Counted from the stretch's first letter, positions 34,138 to 44,007 are shown. The stretch is DNA of 64,000 bases from an uncultured Lachnospiraceae bacterium (GCA_910578345.1 CAJTRA010000002.1:62001-126000), one strand, 5' to 3'. The notes: generated by a model not told the origin, from the sequence alone. Numbers and translations are program-made.

Positions 34138-35433
34138 CTAGAGTACTTCACTCAACGCTACATTCCGAAGCTTTCTGGTCAGCGCAAAAGTCCCGCCGTC
34201 CTTCTTCTGCGTTCCCATAAGGAGTGTCAGTCTCTCCTCTGGAAAGTTTGCGAAGTATACGCCCAACCAGCCATCCCAGCCGTACTCTCCTTTTCCTGCT
34301 ATAAACCCTGATCGTGCCGGATTCTTGCAGACCCGCATCAAGCTGCCATAACTGAACCCTTCTAAACCGATCCACTTCTCAAATGCCTTCTGCTGATGCT
34401 CCAGCAGTTCTCCTCCCACCATATAACGCACCGTGGCCGGTTGCAGGATCCGTCTCCCATCCAGCATCCCTCCCTGCATCAGCATCTTAGCAAACCGCAT
34501 ATAGTCATCCAGCGTAGATGCCAGGCCAGCACCGCCTGATTCAAAAGCGGGCGGCCTGTCCATACTGTTGCAGACAGCCAGATTATCTCCCTCGTATCGT
34601 ACTAGCGTATTTCCTTCTTCCGTCCCTACTGTCTCGTAGGTGACTGCCAGTCTTTGCTGTTTTTCTTCCGGCACCCAGAATGCCGTATCCTTCATACCAA
34701 GCGGAGCAAATAATTCTTTCTCCAGGAAATCGCCGAATCTCATTCCAGATGCCGCCTCGATCACCGCACCCAGCACATCCGCAGAAGTGCCATACCGCCA
34801 GGAACTGCCCGGCTCAAAGGCAAGCGTACATCCGGCTAGCGCATCCGCCACCGCCCTCGTCGTCATGGCTTCTTTTGTATGAAGACGCCTGTCCATCTTT
34901 TCAAAAACCGCTGCCGTCTGCCGCCCTGACACTGTCACATCATCCGGATAGACAAGGCCGGAAGTCATACGCAGAAGATCAAATACCCGCATGGGCTGCA
35001 AGACTGGCTTTCTATCCGCATCTGTCGTGCCGTCAATGCCGTCGGTATCTTCTCTCGTCATCACCTTCTGATCATCCGGCTCTGCCTCTTTCCCTACTTT
35101 GCCGCCCGCCGCTGCATCCCCAATGCTGCCCTCCTGTATCGTATAATACTGTTCTGCAAAGGCCGGCAGGAAATCAGACACCGGCTGGCATAAATCCAGC
35201 GCTCCTCGCTCCATCAGGATCATTGCCGCCGCTGCCGTGATGGGCTTGCTCTGCGAGTAAAGCCGGAAGATCGTGTCTCTGCTCATCGGACGATTCCCCT
35301 CCCGGTCCGCCATACCAGCCTGACAGTAGCACAGCTCCTCTCCGTCTCGCTCCACCAGCAGGCTAACGCCTGCCACTTCACAGTTTTCCACTGCTTTTTC
35401 CATTGTGTTATGTATTTTTTCCTGTAAAGACAT
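34138..35433 (-). CDS. Serine hydrolase of the beta-lactamase class C/esterase family
   Basis: A 431-residue protein. The catalytic SxxK motif is RLYSQSKPIT, and the Tyr motif appears as WRYGTSADVLGAV; further family sequence is FGDFLEKELFAPLGMKDTAFW. There is no signal peptide, so it is an intracellular esterase/peptidase-like enzyme rather than a secreted antibiotic beta-lactamase. A Glu/Asp-rich insertion lies at about 95-130 (GKEAEPDDQKVMTRED). The start follows GGGGAAGGAG. It is the last gene of a possible three-gene run with xylulokinase and an exporter-like protein. Substrate unknown. Confidence 0.85.
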   Translation of the reverse strand: MSLQEKIHNTMEKAVENCEVAGVSLLVERDGEELCYCQAGMADREGNRPMSRDTIFRLYSQSKPITAAAAMILMERGALDLCQPVSDFLPAFAEQYYTIQEGSIGDAAAGGKVGKEAEPDDQKVMTREDTDGIDGTTDADRKPVLQPMRVFDLLRMTSGLVYPDDVTVSGRQTAAVFEKMDRRLHTKEAMTTRAVADALAGCTLAFEPGSSWRYGTSADVLGAVIEAASGMRFGDFLEKELFAPLGMKDTAFWVPEEKQQRLAVTYETVGTEEGNTLVRYEGDNLAVCNSMDRPPAFESGGAGLASTLDDYMRFAKMLMQGGMLDGRRILQPATVRYMVGGELLEHQQKAFEKWIGLEGFSYGSLMRVCKNPARSGFIAGKGEYGWDGWLGVYFANFPEERLTLLMGTQKKDGGTFALTRKLRNVALSEVL

Positions 35434-35492
35434 TCTACTCCTTCCCCTTTGCTCCTATTCTTCCAGTTTTGCTCTATTCGTTATAGAATAAA

Positions 35493-36968
35493 TCATCCGA
35501 TCCCCATAACCGCGTCCCTCACCCGCAGATACCTCTGGAACATTCGATTATACAGATCCGCTCTATCAGCATCCGGCTCATACTGTTCCGGCGCATACCG
35601 TGACACAGTCTGCGATGCTTCCCGGAGGCTGCCATACAGGCCGCATCCCACACCGGCATACAACGCCGCACCCAGACATGCCTGCTCCTCACATGAGGCG
35701 ACCAGTACCTTTTTTCTGAAGACGTCTGCCTGTAACTGCAAAAGAAAGGGATTCTTCGCACCCCCGCCAGAAGCGATGATGTACTTAGGTGAGATACCTG
35801 TACCCTTTTCAATAGCCGCCAGATTGTCCCGCAGAGCATAGACCATGCCTTCCAGCGCCGCCCTGCAAATATGTTCTTTTCCGTGCGCCAGCTTCAATCC
35901 ATAGAATACGCCTGCTGCCGTATCGCTGCGATAAGGACATCTCTCACCTGACAGATAGGGCACGAATCCCACTCCCCCTGCGCCCGGCTCCACTCCAGCG
36001 GCAATCTCTACCAGCCGGTCGAAAGATTCCATGGAAAACACTTTATTGTTGATCCATTTCATCACAATACCACCATTCAAACTGGCACCCGAAAGGATAT
36101 CAAGTCCCTGTACGGAATGCACAAAACGGTTTAATTCTTTGGTATTCCTTGCGCCCTCGCTGTTGATCAGACAGGTGATCTGGCTCCCCGTACCAATATT
36201 AGAAACCATATCTCCCAAATCGACCGCTCCCACTCCCAAAAGCTGCGCCATGGAATCTCCGCTGCCATATACTACAGGAATCCCCGCAGGAAGGCCGGTA
36301 AGACGGCCCACCTCCTCGCTCACGGTTCCGGCGATCGCATAACTATCGTAAAGATCCGGCAGAATCGCCTGCGGTATTCCAAGCTGATCACATAAGCTAA
36401 TATGCCAGTTCTTATATGCCAGCATTCCGCTTCCGGACGCGTCCGTAAAATCTGTGCCGAGTTCCCCTGTCAGTTTCATGCGAAGATAATCTTTTGGAAA
36501 CAATACTTTATGTATCTTCCCAAACAGCTCTGGCTTCTTCTCTTTCAGCCATAGCAGGGAAAACAGCATAAATCCTGTAGAAGGCATATTTGCCGTCTGT
36601 TCATAATAGCATTCCATATCCATCTTGCGTTCGAATTCTCTGATCAGCTCTCCAGACCGCCCGTCTGACCAGAGGATGCACGGCATCAGCGGTACATGAT
36701 TCCGGTCCAGTGCAACCAGTCCATGCATCTGCCCGGAAAACCCTACCCCTGCGATCTGGCAGTTCGGACTGATCTGCTGCGTCAGTCTTCTGAGCGCCTG
36801 AACTGTCTTTTCCCACCATACCGCCGGATCCTCTTCTTCAAATCCCTCCTCTGGGAATTCAATATCATACTTCTCTGACTCTGTATGCAGAATCTCTCCA
36901 TTTAAACGAACAAGCGCGGTCTTTACGCTGGAAGTTCCCAGATCGATCCCCAGTAGTAATTTCTCCAT
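35493..36968 (-). CDS. xylB: Xylulokinase (FGGY family)
   Basis: A 491-residue FGGY kinase that phosphorylates D-xylulose to the 5-phosphate. Family motifs: GIDLGTSSVKTALV, GVGFSGQMHGLVALD (the MHG is typical of xylulokinase), DASGSGMLA, GSGDSMAQLLG with the catalytic Asp, NIGTGSQITCL and ASGGGAKNPFLLQLQADVF. The start follows AAGGAG. No xylose isomerase gene is nearby. It may link to the sugar island next door because xylulose 5-phosphate is the usual product or partner of transketolase reactions, but this is a guess. About 60 bp separate it from the serine hydrolase gene. Confidence 0.92.
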   Translation of the reverse strand: MEKLLLGIDLGTSSVKTALVRLNGEILHTESEKYDIEFPEEGFEEEDPAVWWEKTVQALRRLTQQISPNCQIAGVGFSGQMHGLVALDRNHVPLMPCILWSDGRSGELIREFERKMDMECYYEQTANMPSTGFMLFSLLWLKEKKPELFGKIHKVLFPKDYLRMKLTGELGTDFTDASGSGMLAYKNWHISLCDQLGIPQAILPDLYDSYAIAGTVSEEVGRLTGLPAGIPVVYGSGDSMAQLLGVGAVDLGDMVSNIGTGSQITCLINSEGARNTKELNRFVHSVQGLDILSGASLNGGIVMKWINNKVFSMESFDRLVEIAAGVEPGAGGVGFVPYLSGERCPYRSDTAAGVFYGLKLAHGKEHICRAALEGMVYALRDNLAAIEKGTGISPKYIIASGGGAKNPFLLQLQADVFRKKVLVASCEEQACLGAALYAGVGCGLYGSLREASQTVSRYAPEQYEPDADRADLYNRMFQRYLRVRDAVMGIG

Positions 36969-37016
36969 TGTCTGTTATCTCCTTATTCATCCAACCTCTT
37001 TCAACAGCCAAACTGC

Positions 37017-38012
37017 CTAAAACAGATCCTCTGACTGTCCTAGTGCCCAATACCGTCTAATCTGTTCCTTTGTCAGCGAATCCACAAACTCCTTCTTCAA
37101 CCGCAGAAAATATTCCAGATCCATCAGTATCCCATACAGCACAGCCCGATCCTCGAATTCCTCTCTCGTCACGGGCAGCGGTGAATCTTTCATCCCCCGA
37201 AGTATCTCAGACAACCTGTCAAGCAGATCTACTGCATTGTTGCACTCCCCGAAAGAAACTGCGGTCTCATAAAGCAATACGGACACTTGTTCCGTCTGCA
37301 CAGGGATCGTGCGGACGCTTATGATCTTCTTATAGATGTCCCGCAAAACCATGGTCTGTTGCTCCCGCATATTCATATAAACAATAAAATATTCCGATTC
37401 CTGGAAAAAGGTATTGTTCATATAGGCGAAAGCCTGCCTCTTACCGGCAGAAATGTCCTCCTGCAGTTTATCAAAACAGGCTCCCGTATAATCCGACCGG
37501 TCTTCTTTCCTGATATATTCTGACATCCGCAGGAGCACTCTTTGCAAATCTTCCTCCAGCGTGCGCTGCATAGCGCGGATCTCCGTTCCTTTTCCCGGCA
37601 TATAGAGATTCAAAAGTGTGCCGATCCCCGCGCCGATCAGCAAAAGCCCTGCCTCATTTCCAATCAAAGAAAGCGACATGTCCCTTTCCAGAAGATAATG
37701 CGTCACCAACACCGCATTGATTGACACCGCATCGCTAAGCCGCAGCAAAGCGCAGTACGCGATAAAAAGAAACAGGAAAATGCCATAGGCAAACACATGA
37801 TATCCGGCAAGTTGAAAAACCATATAGGAAAGAAAAGTCGCCAGCAGGAAAGCAAAGATTCTTTTCACGGATATGACGATCGTTTCCCTGGAGGTGTCCT
37901 GAATCGTCAGAAGTGTTATGATGCCAGCCGCGGTACTATAGCTTAAGCCCATCATATCAGCCAGAAAAATAGATACCGCACTCCCGACAGCGATCTTGAC
38001 CAGTTTCAGCAT
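37017..38012 (-). CDS. Aromatic acid exporter family protein (DUF939/FUSC-like)
   Basis: About 331 residues. Five or six membrane helices occupy the first 150 residues, starting from a GSAVSIFLADMMGLSYSTAA signature common to FUSC-like exporters. A helical cytoplasmic domain of about 180 residues follows (DUF939 C-type). The start MLKLVKIAVG follows AGGAAGG at eight bases; an upstream ATG 11 codons away is not supported. Family members are thought to export aromatic acids; the substrate here is unknown. About 50 bp before the xylulokinase gene, possibly the same transcript. Confidence 0.82.
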   Translation of the reverse strand: MLKLVKIAVGSAVSIFLADMMGLSYSTAAGIITLLTIQDTSRETIVISVKRIFAFLLATFLSYMVFQLAGYHVFAYGIFLFLFIAYCALLRLSDAVSINAVLVTHYLLERDMSLSLIGNEAGLLLIGAGIGTLLNLYMPGKGTEIRAMQRTLEEDLQRVLLRMSEYIRKEDRSDYTGACFDKLQEDISAGKRQAFAYMNNTFFQESEYFIVYMNMREQQTMVLRDIYKKIISVRTIPVQTEQVSVLLYETAVSFGECNNAVDLLDRLSEILRGMKDSPLPVTREEFEDRAVLYGILMDLEYFLRLKKEFVDSLTKEQIRRYWALGQSEDLF

Positions 38013-38186
38013 AAAACTATCCTTCCTATACCTTTCCCATTCCACAATTCCTTACATTCCGTCCCCAAACATTCTTCCATTAGACCAAAACACTCAAAAT
38101 TTCCTCTAAGAATATTATAAACAGTTTACCACATATCCACTCCGACAGATACCTCTTTCTAAACTAACGGATCAAACGTGAGCATC

Positions 38187-39110
38187 TTACAGCTTCTTAT
38201 TTCTTTCTATAATCGAAACCGGCTTCTGCAGGCTCATTCTCTGTGTTCGAATCAATTCAATCAACGCACACATTGCCCCGGTCAGAAATTTATTCTCATG
38301 CCAGACAATATAGTTTTCCCTGACGAAATCTTTCTCTTCCATCTCTTTGACCACCAATGTTCCTTCTTTCGCATACTGCTTAACCCATTCTTCCGGCAGA
38401 AAAGAAATCCCCAAGCCTCGCTGCACCGCATAAATAATCGCCTGCGGATTACAACTCTCCATAACGGGAATAAGTTCCATATGATGCAGGGAAAAGAAAT
38501 GCTCCAATAAAGTCCGGGTAGTACTGCCCTTTTCCCGAAGCAAAAGAGGATAATTCCTGAGATCTGCGGCACAGATCTTGTCCTTTCTCACCAATTCGTG
38601 TTCCAACGGAAGAACTAAAAGCAGCCTGTCGGAAGTAAAGGGTTCCGCATGCAGTCCCTGCATACAGACGCTTCCTTCGATCAATGCCAAGTCAAGCTGA
38701 TTCTCGCTAAGACGATGCTGTAAGGCATCTGCATTCGTAACGACCGCTGTAACTTTTAAATTTGGGTATCGCTCCCGGAACTGTGAAAGCGCCTCCGGTA
38801 GGAAAAAACTGCCCAGCGTATTCGTTGCACCGATTCGCAATTTCCCGATCTCATCCCAATTCCGCAGTTCTTTCTCCATCCTGTCAAAAGTCTCTGCAAT
38901 ATGTAGTGCCTGTATATAGAATGCCTCTCCTGCCGCCGTCCTGCTCAGTCGATGATTGATACGCTCGAAAAGGCAGACTCCATAATAACTCTCTATCTCC
39001 TGCACTGCACGAGTGACCGCCGGCTGTGTCATATGCAACAGTTTCGCCGCCTTTGTGATGCTTTCCACAGAATACACTTGTATAAAAATCTTCATATGCC
39101 GAATCGTCAT
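38187..39110 (-). CDS. LysR family transcriptional regulator
   Basis: A 307-residue regulator. The N-terminal winged helix (ITKAAKLLHMTQPAVTRAVQ) and the co-inducer domain (GKLRIGATNTLGSFFLPEAL) are typical. The start follows AGAGG. It is divergent from two chromate-transporter-type genes at 39257 and 39878, with about 145 bp between, and by the usual LysR layout probably activates them. The effector is unknown. Its 3' end is followed by a gene-free 175 bp to the exporter-like gene. Confidence 0.93.
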   Translation of the reverse strand: MTIRHMKIFIQVYSVESITKAAKLLHMTQPAVTRAVQEIESYYGVCLFERINHRLSRTAAGEAFYIQALHIAETFDRMEKELRNWDEIGKLRIGATNTLGSFFLPEALSQFRERYPNLKVTAVVTNADALQHRLSENQLDLALIEGSVCMQGLHAEPFTSDRLLLVLPLEHELVRKDKICAADLRNYPLLLREKGSTTRTLLEHFFSLHHMELIPVMESCNPQAIIYAVQRGLGISFLPEEWVKQYAKEGTLVVKEMEEKDFVRENYIVWHENKFLTGAMCALIELIRTQRMSLQKPVSIIERNKKL

Positions 39111-39256
39111 TAGAAAACCTCTACCCTGTCGGATCGTTTTATATCAAAATAGTTATGTCTTTAATAAAATAATAGCATTTTCATTATATTTAAACAAGAG
39201 ATATTATAAGAAACAGTAATGAAGAAAAAATACGTTTCCTATGCGGAGTAATCTCT

Positions 39257-39808
39257 ATGCCTAACAGAAAAATGCTCAGACTTTTTGTCAGTATGCTTTA
39301 TATCAGTGCCTTTACTTTTGGTGGAGGTTTTGTGATCATCACTTTGATGAAACGAAAATTTGTAGATGAATTAAAGTGGATTGAAGAACAGGAAATGCTC
39401 GACCTGACAGCCTTGGCACAATCTGCCCCTGGAGCAGTTGCCGTTAACGCAGCTATTCTCCTGGGCTGGCGGTCCGCCGGCCTGGCTGGAACCATTGCTG
39501 CCGTCATAGGAACTGTCCTGCCGCCGCTCGTCATCCTCTCCATGATCTCTTTCTTCTATGCTGCGTTTGCAGCCAATCCTTACATTGCTCTGTTGTTACG
39601 GGGCATGCAAGCCGGCATTGCAGCCGTGATCATGGACCTTGTATGCGATCTGATCAGATCCATATTACGCGAAAAATCAATTATCAGCTCACTATTACTG
39701 ATCGTTTCCTTCGCTGCGGCATTCTTTTACAAGGCCGATCCCGTCTATATTATATTGGTTGCAATCATATATGGAATTCTTAACGAACTTATCAGAAAGC
39801 TGCAATGA
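39257..39808 (+). CDS. Chromate transporter family protein, first half-size subunit
   Basis: A 183-residue membrane protein of the CHR family. The family pattern FTFGGGFVIITLMKRKF and LAQSAPGAVAVNAAIL is clear. In many Firmicutes the ChrA protein is split into two half-size proteins that are thought to work as a pair; the other half follows 70 bp downstream. Despite the name, physiological cargo in anaerobes is often unknown. The start follows GGAG at eight bases. Regulated probably by the divergent LysR protein. Confidence 0.88.
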   Translation: MPNRKMLRLFVSMLYISAFTFGGGFVIITLMKRKFVDELKWIEEQEMLDLTALAQSAPGAVAVNAAILLGWRSAGLAGTIAAVIGTVLPPLVILSMISFFYAAFAANPYIALLLRGMQAGIAAVIMDLVCDLIRSILREKSIISSLLLIVSFAAAFFYKADPVYIILVAIIYGILNELIRKLQ

Positions 39809-39877
39809 CAGAATCTGCCTGATGCTTACTGCTGCAGATTCATAATCTATCAGAAATTAGGAAGAACAGGAGAAAGT

Positions 39878-40447
39878 ATGATTTATCTTAAACTATTTTT
39901 CAGCTTTATCCAAGTGGGACTGTTCAGCATCGGCGGCGGATACGCCGCGATGCCACTGATCCGAAGCCAGATCGTAGAGCAACGCGGTTGGCTTACCATG
40001 GCGGAATTTATGAATCTCATTACCATCGCAGAGATGACTCCTGGACCCATCACAGTAAATGCGGCAACCTTTACAGGAATCCGCATCGCTGGAATCGGCG
40101 GCGCCATTGCCGCTACCCTGGGATGCATTTTCCCATCTCTGATCCTTGTATCCATGCTTGCGTTCCTCTACTACCGTTGTCAAAAATTTTCCATAATCCA
40201 GAATATGCTTGCCAGCCTCCGGCCAGCCGTGATCGCACTGATCTCCTCGGCCGGGCTCTCCATCGCTAGGACAACGCTCCTGACAGACAAAGAATTCTCA
40301 TCCGTATCTCTTCGCCTGCCGGATGCTGCTGTCTTTGTGACTGCTTTCATCCTCCTGCGGAAGCTGAAATGGAATCCGATCCTTACCATGCTATTGTGCG
40401 GCTTCTCCTACCTGCTCCTGCATCTGCTCGTCCCTGTTCTTCCCTAA
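39878..40447 (+). CDS. Chromate transporter family protein, second half-size subunit
   Basis: A 189-residue membrane protein and partner of the preceding gene product. It repeats the pattern FSIGGGYAAMPLIRSQI, then TIAEMTPGPITVNAATF, which defines the CHR half-domain (GGGYA and PGP). The start follows GGAG at five bases. It ends 13 bp from the convergent VOC gene, with no obvious terminator between. Transport of chromate is inferred only from the family name. Confidence 0.88.
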   Translation: MIYLKLFFSFIQVGLFSIGGGYAAMPLIRSQIVEQRGWLTMAEFMNLITIAEMTPGPITVNAATFTGIRIAGIGGAIAATLGCIFPSLILVSMLAFLYYRCQKFSIIQNMLASLRPAVIALISSAGLSIARTTLLTDKEFSSVSLRLPDAAVFVTAFILLRKLKWNPILTMLLCGFSYLLLHLLVPVLP

Positions 40448-40460
40448 AGCGCACAAAGCT

Positions 40461-40847
40461 TCAAAGCTTCTGGCAAAACTCAACCCGTTCCTGGTTTGGT
40501 CCCAGAATTGTGAAAAACCGAACCCCCTTTTCCCAGAAAGGCAGAAAGCGGATTTCCTCATCGCTAAACGTAACCTCCATCTGCCTGACCAGATCAAATA
40601 CTTTATCAATATCTGATACGTCAAAACAGATATGGTCGATCGCTCCTGTCTGCTCTGCAGTCTTTGCTTCTTCATAGGCCTCGATCACCAGATTTCCCTG
40701 TTGAAGGAAACAGACCTTCTGTCCCTCATTCACTGTCTGGTAAGCAACGTGCATTCCCAGATTCTCATAGAATGCGATCGTCTCTTCCATGTTCCTGCAC
40801 GGAAGTCCTATGTGCTGTAAACCATTTAAATACTTGCCTAATTCCAT
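40461..40847 (-). CDS. VOC superfamily protein (glyoxalase/bleomycin resistance fold)
   Basis: A 128-residue protein with the beta-alpha-beta-beta-beta repeats of the VOC fold: LQHIGLPCRNMEETIAFYE, and the second module IDHICFDVSDIDKVFDLV, ending in RFFTILGPNQERVEFCQ. The metal-ligand positions of glyoxalase-like enzymes appear as His (QHIG), Glu (IEAYEE), His (DHIC) and Glu (RVEF). The start follows GGAGG at eight bases. Function in this context is unknown; it stands alone. Confidence 0.9.
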   Translation of the reverse strand: MELGKYLNGLQHIGLPCRNMEETIAFYENLGMHVAYQTVNEGQKVCFLQQGNLVIEAYEEAKTAEQTGAIDHICFDVSDIDKVFDLVRQMEVTFSDEEIRFLPFWEKGVRFFTILGPNQERVEFCQKL

Positions 40848-40986
40848 CGTCTCATCCTCCGTTCCAAAGTGCGCTGCTCTGAAGTTTCCTACTGTGATTG
40901 TACAGAAACGATCAGCAGTGGGTCCTCATCTTTTTCCCATATTGTATCACACCTGGCCGAAAGAAAAAACACACAGGACTGCATCT

Positions 40987-41457
40987 TTACACAGAAACAG
41001 AAATATTTGCTCCCTGCTGCGCCGGACTGACTGTCCCTGTGCTCGTATAAAACACCATTTCTTTCCCGGCATTGGAATCTACTGCAGAAGGCTCTGTCCC
41101 ATCCAGATCCGCATTTTCTTTCAGCAATACGTTGCCTTCCTCGCTCAGCTCTACCGTATCCGTCTGCTCCAGCTTTTCCTTTTCCTCTTTGCGTTCTTCC
41201 CTCCGCTGCTCCAGCTCTTCCTCCAGTTCCAGTTTCTTCTTTTCTTTCGCCTCCTCAGCTTCCTTCTTCATGCCCTCGTCGGCTTCTGCCTTATATTCCT
41301 CCGCCTTGCCTGCAAAGTCACTGGCATACCCCATTGCCCTTTCCATCGCTCCCAGATCTCCTTTGCGTCTGGCTTCCTTATAAACCCGCATAGGCGTATT
41401 GACAAGGTTCATATTTGTTCTCGCTCCAATCAGCCCTTCCATTGTCTTTGTGTGCAT
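40987..41457 (-). CDS. Charged coiled-coil protein of unknown function
   Basis: About 156 residues. The start MHTKTMEGLI follows GGAGG at seven bases; the open frame extends 36 codons upstream without support. After about 50 residues a long, highly charged helix rich in Glu and Lys runs to about residue 110 (EEAKEKKKLELEEELEQRRE), a clear coiled-coil. The tail is acidic, then Ser/Thr/Val-rich. No signal or membrane segment. It lies about 110 bp after the AgrC-like kinase gene in the same direction, so it may be the last gene of that operon. I do not recognise a named family. Confidence 0.7.
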   Translation of the reverse strand: MHTKTMEGLIGARTNMNLVNTPMRVYKEARRKGDLGAMERAMGYASDFAGKAEEYKAEADEGMKKEAEEAKEKKKLELEEELEQRREERKEEKEKLEQTDTVELSEEGNVLLKENADLDGTEPSAVDSNAGKEMVFYTSTGTVSPAQQGANISVSV

Positions 41458-41570
41458 CCTATCGCCTCCTTGTCTTAATCTCTCTCTTTTTCTTTCGGCT
41501 TCCCGGCAGCGCTGTATGATCATCCTGTCGCAACTATCCTGTTTGATGTCATATATGGCAGGCATAAATT

Positions 41571-43067
41571 TTATCTCTTGCCATTCTCTATGGAATCGTC
41601 AGCCAAGGGGACAAGAACCGAAATCTGAAAGATCCCGTCCCGGATGTCCATCTTCATGGCTCCGTTATAGCGGCTCACCATATCTCTGATATTCGATAAA
41701 CCGATCCCTTCCCTGTCCAAAACTTTTCGTCCCGCATCTTTCCTGAAAGAAGCCTTTGCCCCTGAATCTGCAGTTCCCGTGATCTTACGGATCTTTCGCT
41801 CATCCAACAGACCGGCGCTGTTTTTCATCTCCAAAAGAAAACACCGTTTGACAATTTTCGCCTGAATGTCAATAAACCGCTGCGTATCGTCAACCGCCCC
41901 GCTTTCCTGTAGTCTTTCGCATGCCTCCACCGCATTATCCAGCAGATTGCCAAATAAAGTGCACAGATCAAACTCGTTGATCCCGCATGATCCCGGTATC
42001 TGTACATCACATTCCCATCGGATCTTTCTGTTCTGCGCGATCTGCCTTTTCTGATGCAAAAGCGCATCCACCACCTTGTTTCCCGTAACCTCTTCCTGCT
42101 CCTTAATCCCGGCGCTTTTCGTCATACTGTCCAGATACGCATCCATTTTCTCCCACTCTCTGTTTTCCAGTAATCCTGACAGAGCGATCACATGATTCTT
42201 CATATCATGCCGTAACCGCTCCGTCTGACGATACTGCGTCTCCAACATTTGATATGCCGCAATCTGCGCGTAATATTGACTGTTCTTTCTCTGTTCCAGA
42301 TAGATCCTGTCTATGCCGAGCATATAAGATCCGGCCGCAAACATGGACAAAAGCGACAAGATCATGAATTCCGAATAGCTGAAGATCTGATCGTAGTACA
42401 GCCCCATATTTCCTCCGCTGCGGACCAGAATCCCATGGGCTGCACCCCAATTTGCCACGTCGATCACTAACGTGACTGCCAGCAGCGGAACCGCCAGGAT
42501 GACATACCCTTTTGATCTCTTCGCTCCTGTTTGGGCCGTTAACAATTTCCTGCCGCCAGGATCAGTTTCCATCCCATCTAAGAAGGAAATATGCCGCTTC
42601 GACATCCAATACACCACCGCCATCACCGCAAGCAGCGCCGCAAGAGTGATCACTCTTCCCTCGACCTCGAAGCTATCTACAAAAGGGACCAGGGTATGAT
42701 CCTGCGTATGTTTCCAGACCACTGTCAAACACGCAAGCAAAGACACACAGAAAGTTTCTGTGAGCGTCGTGACCGCCACCAGGATTGACGCAACCAGTAT
42801 TTTCTTTTCTGTACCTCCCTGAAATAACAAAAGTACTGCTCCAATCACCAAAAGATGGCTCCCTATTGCAAGAAAAATATCCGGAAGCATCACATATGGT
42901 TTCCACAAAATACGGATCATGACCCAACTACAAAAAAACAATGCTGCAAATACTCTTCCTTTGACCGCAGAAAATGACAGATACTTCCTGCAAAACCCGA
43001 CAGCCGTCCAAATACACCCCGCGTAACCTAGAATCGTAACAAAGCCCACTGCAAAATTCTGTGTCAT
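41571..43067 (-). CDS. AgrC-like sensor histidine kinase (GHKL type)
   Basis: A 498-residue protein. About six membrane helices in the first 240 residues are followed by a dimerisation region with the phospho-acceptor His (TERLRHDMKNHVIALSGLL) and a GHKL ATPase domain (LFGNLLDNAVEACERL, EGIGLSNIRDMVSRYNG). This matches AgrC-type peptide sensors. It follows the LytTR response regulator gene by about 80 bp. No pheromone precursor or AgrB-like processing gene was found nearby, so the signal is unknown. Confidence 0.92.
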   Translation of the reverse strand: MTQNFAVGFVTILGYAGCIWTAVGFCRKYLSFSAVKGRVFAALFFCSWVMIRILWKPYVMLPDIFLAIGSHLLVIGAVLLLFQGGTEKKILVASILVAVTTLTETFCVSLLACLTVVWKHTQDHTLVPFVDSFEVEGRVITLAALLAVMAVVYWMSKRHISFLDGMETDPGGRKLLTAQTGAKRSKGYVILAVPLLAVTLVIDVANWGAAHGILVRSGGNMGLYYDQIFSYSEFMILSLLSMFAAGSYMLGIDRIYLEQRKNSQYYAQIAAYQMLETQYRQTERLRHDMKNHVIALSGLLENREWEKMDAYLDSMTKSAGIKEQEEVTGNKVVDALLHQKRQIAQNRKIRWECDVQIPGSCGINEFDLCTLFGNLLDNAVEACERLQESGAVDDTQRFIDIQAKIVKRCFLLEMKNSAGLLDERKIRKITGTADSGAKASFRKDAGRKVLDREGIGLSNIRDMVSRYNGAMKMDIRDGIFQISVLVPLADDSIENGKR

Positions 43068-43146
43068 TCCCTTCCCCCATTTGATCAGATTAAAATCATT
43101 GCGTAAAACCCAGCCGGGCGGCGTTCTGTCACGCCCCGTGAAAATT

Positions 43147-43851
43147 TTATCTCTTTCTCATATATTCCAAAATTTCCATGCAGAATTGATCATACCGCCG
43201 TTTCGCGACCGCCACCCGTTCTCCCTGGTCCAGGATGACTTCCTGCCTGTTGTAGCTATCCACATGTTTCAGATTAATAAGATAACTCTTATGACAGCGG
43301 AAAAATCCTTTTCCCTGCAGGTTCTTCTCCAGAATGCCAATCTGCTCATAATAAGTAAAGATCCCTTCCCTGCCATGGACCTCAATCACTCTTCCTCTGA
43401 TCTCGAAATAAGAGATATCGTCCAGAAACAATTTCCTTGTCTGTCGTCCTTTGCTCACAAGGATAAATTCCCGTGATTGTTTCTGTGTCTTACGGACAGC
43501 CGCCTCCAGTACCTTTCTCAGCTTGTGACCGTCCAATGGTTTGAGCAGATATTGGAACGCTTCCACGTCATAGGCGTCAAATACGTAATCCCGGCTGGAA
43601 GAGAGGAAGATAAGAATCCTGTCATATGCTTTTCCCCGGACAAGCTGTGCCGTCTGTATCCCATCCAGATCCCGCATGATAATATCCAGAAAAATGATAT
43701 CGAAATCTTCCTGCGCCCGCAGTAATTCCCGCCCGCTGTTATATTGACGTATCGTACAGGAAATCTTCATTTCCTCCAGGACTTCTCTGATCCGGTCCGC
43801 TATTCTGCAGCATTCCTGGATCTCATCGTCGCACACTGCGATCGACAGCAT
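43147..43851 (-). CDS. LytTR response regulator (AgrA-like)
   Basis: About 234 residues. A receiver domain begins with MLSIAVCDDEIQECCRI (acidic pair), has the phospho-acceptor Asp in DIIFLDIIMRDLDGI and Lys in YLLKPLDGHK. A C-terminal LytTR DNA-binding domain follows (ISYFEIRGRVIEVHGREG, then FFRCHKSYLINLKHVDSY). The start follows GGGAGG at eight bases; an ATG seven codons earlier is less likely. It pairs with the AgrC-like kinase encoded just downstream. Targets are not shown; its own promoter is the usual candidate. Confidence 0.93.
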   Translation of the reverse strand: MLSIAVCDDEIQECCRIADRIREVLEEMKISCTIRQYNSGRELLRAQEDFDIIFLDIIMRDLDGIQTAQLVRGKAYDRILIFLSSSRDYVFDAYDVEAFQYLLKPLDGHKLRKVLEAAVRKTQKQSREFILVSKGRQTRKLFLDDISYFEIRGRVIEVHGREGIFTYYEQIGILEKNLQGKGFFRCHKSYLINLKHVDSYNRQEVILDQGERVAVAKRRYDQFCMEILEYMRKR

Positions 43852-44007
43852 TGCTCTCACCTCCCCTGTCAAACAGATTTTTATGCCTATATACTATATC
43901 GACTGTCAGCTGCAATTCACTTTGTTTCTGTCATAAGCGGCTGTTTGCATGTAACAATCGGCACTGTATGTTCTATTGTAACAGTTCATACTTTTCTATG
44001 ATACAAA

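Noticed and set aside
34138..35433. Antibiotic-resistance beta-lactamase
   Set aside because: SxxK motif present, but no signal peptide and the sequence follows the esterase-like branch, so resistance is not supported.
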